From: an uncultured Spirochaetaceae bacterium
GTDB taxonomy: Bacteria; Spirochaetota; Spirochaetia; Treponematales; UBA12059
Direction of reading: 5' to 3'
DNA: 7,778 bases
Assembly: GCA_938004315.1 (NCBI GenBank)
Contig: CALKWG010000024.1
Location: 1 to 7,778, forward strand
Shown: positions 1-6,554 of the stretch, piece by piece
How the letters are laid out: the number at the start of each line of letters is the position of its first letter
Numbering within the stretch: the first letter of the stretch is position 1
Notes under the pieces: generated by a model
The model's input: the letters and a program-made list of their open reading frames with translations, nothing else
Databases searched by the model: none
What the model was told of the DNA's origin: nothing
Position numbers and translations under genes: made by a program

Positions 1-253
1 TACAGGATGTAAAAACGCCGACTATGGATCTGCGGCGTTGCTCGGGGCCCGGCACTTCGTTCTTGTTCTCGGGTATCGAAGCCATATTCATGAGCTCGAT
101 GCTGGCTCCGTCGTCGAAACGTAGGAAGTACGACGTGAAGCCGGTCTTCTCGTTCGCGTACCTCTCATCCTTCTTAGCGCCGAAATGTCGCTCGTAGAAC
201 GCCGAGAGCCTATCGATGTCTCGCGTCCAGATCGCTATATGATGAACGCGCAT
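1..253 (-). CDS. VOC / glyoxalase-like protein, N-terminal part (cut by window edge, possibly broken)
   Basis: My translation from the ATG at 253 starts MRVHHIAIWTRDIDRLSAFY and continues with a GFTSYFLRFDDGASIELM segment. This is the first beta-alpha-beta-beta-beta module of the vicinal oxygen chelate superfamily (glyoxalase I, bleomycin resistance, dioxygenases). H5 and E53 sit where the first-module metal ligands are usually found. A ribosome binding site AGAGGA at 259-264, 5 bases before the ATG, supports this start. Only 84 codons are visible, against a usual 125-130. From about residue 71 the frame reads EQRRRSIVGVFTSC and not the expected strand of the G-x-x-H-h-A-h-S type, and neither other frame restores it. 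The gene may therefore be truncated, frameshifted or rearranged near position 40. It lies 80 bases downstream of the MarR gene on the same strand and is probably co-transcribed with it. The substrate cannot be named. The family call is firm; the integrity of the gene is not. Confidence 0.75.
   Translation of the reverse strand, partial: MRVHHIAIWTRDIDRLSAFYERHFGAKKDERYANEKTGFTSYFLRFDDGASIELMNMASIPENKNEVPGPEQRRRSIVGVFTSC
11..39 (-). terminator. Terminator-like hairpin inside the VOC reading frame
   Basis: Read on the minus strand, a 7-base stem AACGCCG / CGGCGTT (arms at 33-39 and 14-20, 12-base loop at 21-32) ends in a run of five T residues (11-15). This is the shape of a short Rho-independent terminator for leftward transcription. 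It is odd because the visible VOC frame passes through it without a stop. A TAG lies in the loop in another frame. It could end the marR-VOC transcript if the VOC gene is truncated, or it may be a chance stem. Confidence 0.35.
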
Positions 254-333
254 AGGCGTCCTCTCTTCCTTCCACTTTGGGCTCGTTAACTTGCGATCTT
301 TGATGTCGTTGCGGCTCCATGGCCGCGCCGGCC

Positions 334-798
334 TTACTCGATTCGCGCGAGCGGCGCCTCTTCATCCTCCTCGGCGCCCATCAGCGCGGCTATGCGCTGA
401 AGGGAGGAGAGCAGCGAAGTCTGCTCCCAAGGCTCGAGCTTCTGAAAGCGGCCTAAGAACTGCCTATTGAGGGGGCTCGGCTTAGAGGCGAGTATGGCGC
501 GCGTCTTGTCCGTAAGCTCGATATAGACCATGCGCTTATCATCGCCGCGGCGCGAGCGCGTCACGAAGCCTTGCTGCTCCAGGCGACCGAGTATGTTCGT
601 CGCGGTGGCCTGGCTCAGGCTGATGCGCCTGGATAGATCGGTAACCGGCAGCGGGCCGATGCGCTCCAGCGTGGTCAGGATCGTCAGCTGCGGGCTCGTC
701 AGGCCATACTCCTTCAGGAGCATGCGTGAATGAAGCTCGATGGCCCGGCTTATCTTCCGTAAATTTGAGATAACGGCATGGATCATTTCTTCGTGCAC
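334..798 (-). CDS. MarR-family winged-helix transcriptional regulator
   Basis: This 154-residue protein is a typical full-length MarR dimer that binds palindromic operators and usually releases DNA when it binds a small ligand. An N-terminal dimerisation helix (about 5-30) is followed by the winged helix-turn-helix: the helix around PVTDLSRRISL (51-61), the recognition helix LSQATATNILGRLEQQG (61-77) and the wing with the family's acidic-basic DDKR (86-89). A C-terminal helical dimerisation region follows, with a PSPLNRQFL...WEQTSLLSSLQRIA pattern that I recognise from EctR-like MarR proteins. The acidic tail EEDEE is not conserved. The start is a GTG at 798 with AAGGAG at 810-815, an 11-base spacing that is a little long. 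An in-frame ATG at 786 would lose four residues and has no suitable binding site. The gene diverges from the ABC importer operon and precedes a VOC gene, so control of both and of itself is likely. The ligand is unknown. Confidence 0.92.
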   Translation of the reverse strand: MHEEMIHAVISNLRKISRAIELHSRMLLKEYGLTSPQLTILTTLERIGPLPVTDLSRRISLSQATATNILGRLEQQGFVTRSRRGDDKRMVYIELTDKTRAILASKPSPLNRQFLGRFQKLEPWEQTSLLSSLQRIAALMGAEEDEEAPLARIE

Positions 799-894
799 GG
801 AATAGATCGCTCCTTACTAGGCCAGAGTGTAGTTTAGGGCGTCCTTTTTGTATAGTGTACACCTTTAGATATACGATAAGAAGCAATCAATTGT

Positions 895-923
895 ATCATA
901 AAAAAGATTCGGCATAGTATAAA
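895..923 (-). promoter_or_regulatory. Candidate sigma70-type promoter for marR
   Basis: On the minus strand, TTTATA (918-923; 4 of 6 against TTGACA) is followed after exactly 17 bases by TATGAT (895-900; 5 of 6 against TATAAT). Transcription would start near 888 and give a 5' leader of about 90 bases before the GTG at 798. The region is very AT-rich, so chance matches are likely, and weaker alternatives lie closer to the gene. The -35 box overlaps one copy of the GCATAGTAT repeat. Confidence 0.35.
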
Positions 924-947
924 GATATATATAATAAGTAAATGAAG

Positions 948-965
948 TTCTAATAAAGCATAGAA
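948..965. promoter_or_regulatory. Possible operator: 18-base interrupted palindrome
   Basis: TTCTA (948-952) and TAGAA (961-965) form a perfect 5-base inverted repeat around 8 bases. The size and AT content suit a MarR-type operator. It lies 14 bases upstream of the transporter -35 box. With only ten matching bases in AT-rich DNA it may be fortuitous. Confidence 0.2.
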
Positions 966-979
966 TACATAGCAATAGG

Positions 980-1008
980 TTGACATAAGCTGTAAAAATG
1001 CATAGCAT
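980..1008 (+). promoter_or_regulatory. Sigma70-type promoter of the ABC importer operon
   Basis: A perfect TTGACA -35 box (980-985) is followed by a 17-base spacer and TAGCAT (1003-1008; 4 of 6 against TATAAT). Transcription would start near 1015 and leave a short leader of about 27 bases that contains the ribosome binding site of the binding-protein gene. The perfect -35, ideal spacing and position make this the best promoter in the window. Confidence 0.65.
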
Positions 1009-1029
1009 AGTATGTAATATGATGACATG

Positions 1030-1036
1030 AAAGGAG
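1030..1036 (+). promoter_or_regulatory. Ribosome binding site that fixes the binding-protein start at 1042
   Basis: AAAGGAG at 1030-1036 lies 5 bases before the ATG at 1042. An in-frame ATG at 1027 overlaps this site and would put it inside the coding region, so the longer reading with five extra residues (MKGVS) is unlikely. Confidence 0.8.
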
Positions 1037-1041
1037 TCTCG

Positions 1042-2562
1042 ATGAAGAACCACCTACGCACCGGCATGGTGTTGTCCGCGATACTGGCTCTTTCCCTCTC
1101 GGCCTGCGGAGGGGATGCGAAGAAAGACGCGGTGCCTTCTAGGATCAGGGTAGCCGAGCAGGTGCCGAATCTCATAACGCCCGGCGTATGGGACGGCCAA
1201 GCGTTCAGCTTGAACGCGAGCGTCTACGACTACCTCGTAGAGATAGATCCCGAAAGCGGCGAGCTTTCCCCGGCCTTGGCCCTCTCCTGGGCGAGCGAAG
1301 ACGGCCGGACCTGGGAGCTTAAGCTCAGGCAGGGAGTTCGCTTCCATGACGGAAGCCCCTTCGACGCCGCCGACGTGAAGTTCACCATCGAGCGTACGCA
1401 GGATCCCGGGCTGGGCCACCTGAAGGCGCAGGATTTTTCCGTCGTGGAATCGGTCGAGGTCCCGGATGCGCATACGGTAATCATACGGCTCAAGGAGGTC
1501 CGCCCGACCTTCATCTACCAGATGACCGACTACAACATGGCCGTGCTCTCTTCCGAGTACGATTACGCCGCCAAGGGCGAGGTCGCGCCCATGGGCACGG
1601 GAGCCTTTAAGGTAAAGGCCCTAACCCCGAAGGAGTCGGCGCACCTGGTCCGGAATCCCGATTTCTGGGAGGAGGGCTACCCGCTCGCCGACGAGCTCTT
1701 GATCTACTTCGTACCCGATATAGACTCCAGCGTGGCCATGCTCGAGGCCGGCAAGGTCGACGTCGTACCCCAGGTGACCCCGCTCATCAAGCGCCGCCTT
1801 GAGAACCTCTCGGGATACGCGGTCGTGTCGCCCTACCAGGAGCAGCGCTTCATAGCCATGGCCGCCGATAGGCCGCCCTTCGACGATAATCGCGTGCGCC
1901 TCGCGATGAAGTACGCCATGGATCCGGCCATCTTGGCCAAGGCCGCCCAGGGCGAGCTCGGGGTCGACGTGTTCTATAACGAGACGCCGATTATGAACAT
2001 GCTCGCCCAATACCGCGAGCTGCCCGCACGGGGCCGCGACGTCGCGGAGGCGAAACGCCTCCTGGCGGCCGCCGGTTATCCGAACGGGCTGGACGTCGAG
2101 CTCTTCTACGCCTCCGACCACCCGTACAGCCCGGCCCTGGCCCAGGCGGTCAAGGAACTGGCCGCCGAGGCGGGTTTCAACATCCTGCTTAAGGGTTACC
2201 CGCGCGACATCTACCTCTCGCAGCATTGGATGAACGGCCCCATGCTCATTACCGGTTGGGGCGGCCGCGTGGACCCTTCGGTCCTCCTAAACCTCGCCTT
2301 CCACTCCAAGGGCCCCTGGAACGAGTCCCATATCGCCGACTCCGTCGTCGACGGCTATATCGAAGGCATCCTGCGCGAAGTCGACGACGGGAAGCGCCGC
2401 GAGCTCTACGGCGCCCTGCAGGAACGGTTCTACGAGGCCGGGACCCTCATCAACGTGCAGGTCCCGTACTTGGTCGCGCTACGCGACGAGGTCAAGGACT
2501 ATAGGCAGCCGATCACGATGCTGCCGCAGTACAAGCATACCTACGTCGGCGAGGACCGCTAA
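1042..2562 (+). CDS. ABC importer substrate-binding lipoprotein, SBP_bac_5 (DppA/OppA/NikA) family
   Basis: This is the extracytoplasmic receptor that captures the solute and delivers it to the permeases encoded next. From the ATG at 1042 it has 506 residues, normal for the family. A lysine/arginine-containing N-region and hydrophobic core end in the lipobox L-S-A-C with the cysteine at residue 22, so the mature protein is a membrane-anchored lipoprotein. The following G is not an inner-membrane retention signal in the enterobacterial sense. Family marks include LAxSW...DGRTWELKLRQGVRFHDGSPFDAADVKFTIER (broken here by x where I skip residues), the MGTGAFKV turn followed by LVRNPDFWEEGYPL, and near the end GWGGRVDP with FHSKGPWNE. 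The family binds di- and oligopeptides, nickel, glutathione, opines and sugars, and the pocket cannot be read from sequence alone. It is the first gene of a four-gene operon, preceded by a good promoter and divergent from a MarR gene. Confidence 0.93.
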   Translation: MKNHLRTGMVLSAILALSLSACGGDAKKDAVPSRIRVAEQVPNLITPGVWDGQAFSLNASVYDYLVEIDPESGELSPALALSWASEDGRTWELKLRQGVRFHDGSPFDAADVKFTIERTQDPGLGHLKAQDFSVVESVEVPDAHTVIIRLKEVRPTFIYQMTDYNMAVLSSEYDYAAKGEVAPMGTGAFKVKALTPKESAHLVRNPDFWEEGYPLADELLIYFVPDIDSSVAMLEAGKVDVVPQVTPLIKRRLENLSGYAVVSPYQEQRFIAMAADRPPFDDNRVRLAMKYAMDPAILAKAAQGELGVDVFYNETPIMNMLAQYRELPARGRDVAEAKRLLAAAGYPNGLDVELFYASDHPYSPALAQAVKELAAEAGFNILLKGYPRDIYLSQHWMNGPMLITGWGGRVDPSVLLNLAFHSKGPWNESHIADSVVDGYIEGILREVDDGKRRELYGALQERFYEAGTLINVQVPYLVALRDEVKDYRQPITMLPQYKHTYVGEDR

Positions 2563-2564
2563 GC

Positions 2565-3527
2565 GTGGCGTCCCTCGTCCTTAAGAAACTAGGCGGCATG
2601 GCGCTCACCTTGGTCGCCATGTCCCTGGTGATCTTCATGCTCGTCGAACTGATCCCCGGCGACGCCGCCCAGCGTATCCTGGGCCAGAGCGCCACCCCGG
2701 AGGCCGTGGCCTCGCTCCGCGAGGCCATGGGCCTCGACGACCCCGCCCTGGCGCGCTACGCCCGCTGGGCCGGCGGCGTCCTGCGGGGCGACCTGGGCGA
2801 GTCGGCGTACATGAGGGGCGTCCGCATAGCGGATATCTTTTGGCGGCGCGTAGGCGCCTCCATCACGCTGGCAGCGGCTTCCTTCCTGATCTTCGTGCCG
2901 CTGTCGATAGTCTTCGGCGTGCTGGCCGGCATACGGGCCGGCAAGCTCAGCGATTCGATCATTTCGTTCTTCGGCTTGGCCACCATGGCCCTGCCGGAGT
3001 TCGTATCCGGCATACTCCTCATGGCGCTCTTCTCGGTGCGGCTCAAGCTCCTTCCCATAGCCAGCATGATCCCGATGGGCGAGAGCCTCTGGCAGAACCT
3101 GGAGATACTCGTCCTGCCGGCGCTCTCGGTCACCTTCGTCATGTTCGGCTACGTGTCGCGCATGCAGCGCTCGGCCATGATCGGCGTCATGAAATCGGAT
3201 TACGTGCGGGCCGCCGTACTCAAGGGCCTGCCTCGGCGCCGCGTGATCTTTAGGCACGCGCTTAAGAACGCGCTATTGCCCACCGTAACGGTCATCGGCA
3301 TGAACATGGGCTGGCTCTTCGGCGGCCTCATCGTCGTGGAGACGCTGTTCGGCTACCCGGGCCTGGGTTCGCTTACCCTGTCGGCCGTCAAGACCCTTGA
3401 CCTCCCTCTGATCGAGGCCTGCGTCCTCTTCATCACAGCTGTCTACGTAATCTCCACGACGGCGACCGACCTGCTCTACGGATTCCTAAACCCGCGCATT
3501 CGATTCTCGGGAGGCGCTTATGAATAA
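2565..3527 (+). CDS. ABC importer permease, DppB/OppB type
   Basis: This integral membrane subunit, 320 residues long, forms half of the translocation channel with the next gene product. It opens with the family pattern of one membrane helix (about 12-28) ending in ELIPGDAA. A periplasmic stretch with LRxxMGLDDPALARYARW and GDLGES follows, and then about five more hydrophobic segments. The cytoplasmic EAA loop that docks on the ATPase is at about 213-238 (YVRAAVLKGL...RHALKN), with conserved A216, A217, G221 and H231. The C-terminal ETLFGYPGLG and YGFLNPRIR motifs are present. The start is GTG, 2 bases after the binding-protein stop, with a weak GAGGA 9 bases upstream, so translation is probably coupled. 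An ATG at 2598 would remove the first part of membrane helix 1 and is less likely. Confidence 0.93.
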   Translation: MASLVLKKLGGMALTLVAMSLVIFMLVELIPGDAAQRILGQSATPEAVASLREAMGLDDPALARYARWAGGVLRGDLGESAYMRGVRIADIFWRRVGASITLAAASFLIFVPLSIVFGVLAGIRAGKLSDSIISFFGLATMALPEFVSGILLMALFSVRLKLLPIASMIPMGESLWQNLEILVLPALSVTFVMFGYVSRMQRSAMIGVMKSDYVRAAVLKGLPRRRVIFRHALKNALLPTVTVIGMNMGWLFGGLIVVETLFGYPGLGSLTLSAVKTLDLPLIEACVLFITAVYVISTTATDLLYGFLNPRIRFSGGAYE

Positions 3528-4350
3528 GCTGGGCTATGCTTTGAGGCGCAACCCCGCGGCCGCCGTCGGCCTCGTCGCGCTGGCAGCCTGGGTCGTCCTC
3601 GCCCTCGTCGGGCCCTCCGTGCTACGCTTCAGCCACACGGCCATGGATATGGAAAGCCAGCTGAGCGCTCCCGGACTTAACGGCCACGCGCTGGGTACCG
3701 ACGCGTTGGGACGGGATATTTTATCCCGCATCGTATACGGGAGCCGCTCCATCCTGAGCGTGGCCCTGCTCACGAGCCTGTTCTCGTCCGTCGCCGGCGT
3801 CGCGCTCGGCTTCTCCGCGGGCTATTTCGGCGGGAAGATCGACGCGGCCTTTATGCGCTTCCTGGACATCCTCATGGCCATACCGCCCCTGGTGCTCTCC
3901 ATGGTGGTGCTCGGCGCGCTGGGCGACTCCTCCGTCGGCGCGCTCACCCTCATCGTCTCAATCGCTTATACGCCGGCGACGGCGCGGGTTGCCAGGAGCG
4001 CCTTGCTTTCGTGCAAGAGCCTGGAGTACGTCGACGCGGCGCGCCTGCGGGGCGAGTCCCACGCGTACATTATGTTCGTCGAGATCTTGCCGAACGCGAT
4101 CGGCCCCATCCTGGTCGAGGTCACCGCGCGCTTCGCCTATTCGATCATGATGATCGCGTCGCTGGGCTTCCTCGGCGTGGGCCTGCAGCCCCCGACGCCG
4201 GATTGGGGGATGATGGTCATCGAGAACAAGACCGTGATACGGGAGGCCCCGTGGGCGGTGCTCTATCCTTCCTTGGCCATCGCTTCCTTGGTCATCGCCG
4301 TCTCCCTGATATCCGATTTCTTAGCTAAGGCGCTTATACATGACGAATAA
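3520..4350 (+). CDS. ABC importer permease, DppC/OppC type
   Basis: This second channel subunit has 276 residues, slightly shorter than the usual 290-300 because the N-terminal tail is brief. The first membrane helix is at about 14-32. The DppC signature GTDALGRD (59-66) and SRIVYGSR follow, and then five hydrophobic segments. The EAA loop at about 170-192 reads YVDAARLRGES...EILPN. D172, A173, A174, G178 and the LPN are kept, but the usual histidine before I-L-P-N is E188. The SLGFLGVGLQPPTPDWGMM motif typical of DppC is intact. The start ATG overlaps the previous gene by 8 bases and has a strong GGGAGG at 3509-3514 with 5-base spacing. It overlaps the ATPase gene by 11 bases. Confidence 0.93.
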   Translation: MNKLGYALRRNPAAAVGLVALAAWVVLALVGPSVLRFSHTAMDMESQLSAPGLNGHALGTDALGRDILSRIVYGSRSILSVALLTSLFSSVAGVALGFSAGYFGGKIDAAFMRFLDILMAIPPLVLSMVVLGALGDSSVGALTLIVSIAYTPATARVARSALLSCKSLEYVDAARLRGESHAYIMFVEILPNAIGPILVEVTARFAYSIMMIASLGFLGVGLQPPTPDWGMMVIENKTVIREAPWAVLYPSLAIASLVIAVSLISDFLAKALIHDE

Positions 4351-6394
4351 ACCTCTCCTATCCGTGCGTAACCTCGGCGTGCGCTTCCCCAGCCCCGACG
4401 GCGAGGTCGTAGCCGTACGCGACTTGTCCTTCGACCTCGGGCGGCGCGAGACTCTAGGCGTCATCGGCGAGTCCGGCTGCGGGAAGAGCACGCTCTCCTA
4501 CGCGATCATGGATTACCTGAGCGCCGGCGCGAGGCGGAGCGGGGCCGTGCTCTTCAAGGGCCAGGATCTCCTCCTAAAGTCAGAGCGGGAGATGCGCGAG
4601 ATCCGCGGCAACCGCATCGCCATGGTGTACCAGAACCCGTATTCCGCGCTCAACCCGTCGCTCACGATAGGCGAGCAGCTCGACGAAGTGTCGCGCGCCC
4701 ACCGAAACCTGGGCAAGGATGAGGCGCGGGAGGCGAGCCTGACGACCCTCCGCGAGCTTTCGCTCGGCGACCCGGAGGGCGTGGCCAGGCGCTATCCGCA
4801 CCAGATCAGCGGCGGCATCCAACAGCGCGTCTGCATCGCCATGGCGCTGCTCTGCCGGCCGGATATCATGATCCTAGACGAGCCGACGACCGCCCTCGAC
4901 GTGACCACCGAGGCCGTAATACTGGACATTGTGGCCGGGCTTAAAGAGCGCTACGACATGTCGATGATTTACATCTCGCACGACATCGGCATCGTGAATA
5001 AGGTTTCCGACCGCGTGGCCGTCATGTACCGCGGCGAGATCGTGGAGCACGGCCCTCAGGAACGCATCTATGAGCGACCCGAGCACCCGTATACGCGCGC
5101 CCTTATCAATTGCATGCCCCGCGCCGGCGTCAAGAAGGAATTGACGGCCTTAAACACGATCCCCGGCTACGTCAAGCGCCGAAGCGCGGACGAGGAGGGC
5201 TGCCCCTTCGCCGAGCGCTGCGTTAAGCGCTCGCCCGGCTGCGAGGACGACTACGGCCTGGCGGAGCTGGAGCCGGGCCACTTCGCCGCCTGCGGCCGCG
5301 CCTACGCCGACGAGCGGCCATGGACGCGGGAGGCCGAGGCCGCCGCGCGCGCGACGGGCGCGGTGCCCGAGATAGCGGGGGCCGAGGTGCGGGAGGCGAC
5401 CTCCGACGAAAACGGCCCCGAGCCGCTCCTTTCCCTGCGCGGCGTGGGAAAATTCTATAGGAATCAGAAGAAGACGGTCCGAGCGCTCGACGGGGTCGAC
5501 TTCGAGCTGTTTAAGGATGACGTGCTCGGCGTCGTGGGCGAGTCGGGCTGCGGCAAGAGCACAGCCGGGCACGTCATCGCGGGCCTGGCGGCCGCCGATC
5601 GCGGGGCGATACTTTTCGACGGCGGCGAGATCGCCGGTTCCTGGCAGCGCCGTGACCGGCGCGCGCTGCGCGAAGTTCAGCTGATCTTCCAGAACCCGGG
5701 GCGTTCGCTAAACCCATCGTTTTCGGTCCAGGCCATCCTCGAGCGCCCCCTTAAGAAGCTCCTGGGCGTGAAGGACCCGGCCGAGCGCCGACGAAGGGCC
5801 GTGGAGATGCTGCGCAAGGTCGATTTGGGGGAAGAGTACCTTTCCAGGCGGCCGCGGCGATTAAGCGGCGGCGAGAAGCAGCGCGTGGCCCTCGCCCGTG
5901 CCTTCCTATCGTCCCCTAAGCTACTCGTCTGCGACGAGGCGACCTCGGCCTTGGACGTGTCGGTCCAGGCCTCGGTGCTGAACCTGCTCAACGAGCTGCA
6001 GGCTGAGAGCGGCGCCTCGTATCTGTTCATATCCCACGACCTGAACGTGGTCAATTACGTCAGCGACCACGTGCTGGTCATGTACCTCGGCCGCGTCTGC
6101 GAGTACGGCCGCCGCGACGAGGTAGTTACCCCGCCGTACCATCCCTATACGGAGGCGTTGCTCTCCGCCGCCCCCGAGGTCGATCCGGCCAGGCGCGACA
6201 AGCCCATACGGCTCAAGGGCTCGCCGCCCGATCCGACGCGGCCGATACGCGGCTGTCCCTTCGCCGGCCGTTGCCACAAGAAGATCGGGCCTATCTGCGA
6301 CGAGACGCCGCCGCCCCGCCTCGCGCTGTCGGCGACGCACCATATCTATTGCCACCTACCGCCGGAGGGACTGCAGGGCGCGGTTCGGCTCTAG
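4340..6394 (+). CDS. Fused double ATPase of the ABC importer (DppD-DppF fusion)
   Basis: One 684-residue protein holds both nucleotide-binding domains that power import; these are usually separate DppD and DppF proteins of about 330 residues. Domain 1 has Walker [10 protein letters not shown] (43-51), Q-loop Q98, signature ISGGIQQ (156-162), Walker B IMILDEP (176-182) and switch H214. Domain 2 has Walker A at 400-408, Q451, signature LSGGEKQ (508-514), Walker B LLVCDE (528-533) and H566. All catalytic residues are present, so both sites look active. Each half ends with the oligopeptide-importer C-terminal cysteine motif: C288, C294, C301, C318 and C639, C645, C653, C671. The halves are joined by a charged, alanine-rich linker at about 322-358. 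GsiA and other importers show the same fusion. The ATG overlaps the permease stop by 11 bases, with AAGG at 4327-4330. It is the last gene of the operon. Confidence 0.95.
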   Translation: MTNKPLLSVRNLGVRFPSPDGEVVAVRDLSFDLGRRETLGVIGESGCGKSTLSYAIMDYLSAGARRSGAVLFKGQDLLLKSEREMREIRGNRIAMVYQNPYSALNPSLTIGEQLDEVSRAHRNLGKDEAREASLTTLRELSLGDPEGVARRYPHQISGGIQQRVCIAMALLCRPDIMILDEPTTALDVTTEAVILDIVAGLKERYDMSMIYISHDIGIVNKVSDRVAVMYRGEIVEHGPQERIYERPEHPYTRALINCMPRAGVKKELTALNTIPGYVKRRSADEEGCPFAERCVKRSPGCEDDYGLAELEPGHFAACGRAYADERPWTREAEAAARATGAVPEIAGAEVREATSDENGPEPLLSLRGVGKFYRNQKKTVRALDGVDFELFKDDVLGVVGESGCGKSTAGHVIAGLAAADRGAILFDGGEIAGSWQRRDRRALREVQLIFQNPGRSLNPSFSVQAILERPLKKLLGVKDPAERRRRAVEMLRKVDLGEEYLSRRPRRLSGGEKQRVALARAFLSSPKLLVCDEATSALDVSVQASVLNLLNELQAESGASYLFISHDLNVVNYVSDHVLVMYLGRVCEYGRRDEVVTPPYHPYTEALLSAAPEVDPARRDKPIRLKGSPPDPTRPIRGCPFAGRCHKKIGPICDETPPPRLALSATHHIYCHLPPEGLQGAVRL

Positions 6395-6460
6395 GTCGCC
6401 GCTTCGCCGTCCTTATAAGGGAAGGAAGGGCCCGGGAGGGGAACCGTCGCGAACTCTGGT

Positions 6461-6481
6461 CCCGGCGGCTCGGCCGCCGGG
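6461..6481. terminator. GC-rich hairpin 1 in the convergent gap
   Basis: CCCGGCGGC (6461-6469) and GCCGCCGGG (6473-6481) form a perfect 9-base stem with a 3-base loop. It sits 66 bases after the ATPase stop. No T run follows on either strand, so it is not a classical intrinsic terminator. It may contribute to termination or protect mRNA 3' ends. Confidence 0.45.
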
Positions 6482-6490
6482 GAGTCCGTC

Positions 6491-6518
6491 CCGGCCTCCG
6501 CCCAGCGGCGGAGGCCGG
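6491..6518. terminator. GC-rich hairpin 2, probable bidirectional terminator between convergent genes
   Basis: CCGGCCTCCGCC (6491-6502) and GGCGGAGGCCGG (6507-6518) form a perfect 12-base stem with a CAGC loop. It lies midway between the ATPase stop at 6394 and the ygeW stop at 6555, where transcripts from both sides must end. The plus strand continues CGTTGGTTCC, a weak T-containing tail. The minus strand has no T run after the stem. The stem is certain; its action as a terminator is inferred from position. Confidence 0.6.
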
Positions 6519-6554
6519 CGTTGGTTCCTCTCCCGGAAAGGGAAAGGAAGAGGA

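Larger units (their letters stand above)
912..1013. repeat. GCATAG-type repeats across the divergent promoter region
   Basis: The 9-mer GCATAGTAT occurs twice in direct orientation, at 912-920 and 1005-1013. The shorter GCATAG also occurs at 958-963 and 1000-1005. The first 9-mer overlaps the candidate marR -35 box and the last overlaps the transporter -10 box. These could be half-sites for a regulator such as the neighbouring MarR protein, but low-complexity AT-rich DNA makes short repeats common, so the regulatory role is inferred. Confidence 0.3.

Noticed and set aside
14..50. Possible integron attC site at the inverted repeat next to the VOC gene
   Set aside because: VOC genes are common integron cassettes, but the outer arms do not fit the RYYYAAC / GTTRRRY core sites, no second site or integrase is seen, and the T run fits a terminator better.
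205..319. Small minus-strand frame of about 36 codons between marR and the VOC gene
   Set aside because: It overlaps the VOC start in another frame, has no ribosome binding site and resembles nothing I recognise.
855..862. GTGTACAC palindrome between marR and its candidate promoter
   Set aside because: The symmetry stops after 8 bases on both sides, too short for an operator call without more evidence.
834..1175. Minus-strand open frame across the AT-rich intergenic region with a hydrophobic stretch
   Set aside because: The Y/I/L-rich stretch comes from low-GC promoter DNA. The frame covers both promoters and the start of the binding-protein gene and has no convincing start site.
1621..2226. 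Minus-strand open frame of 201 codons opposite the binding-protein gene
   Set aside because: It mirrors the third-position GC bias of the real gene. It has no ribosome binding site or recognisable motif, and the plus-strand SBP family match is clear.
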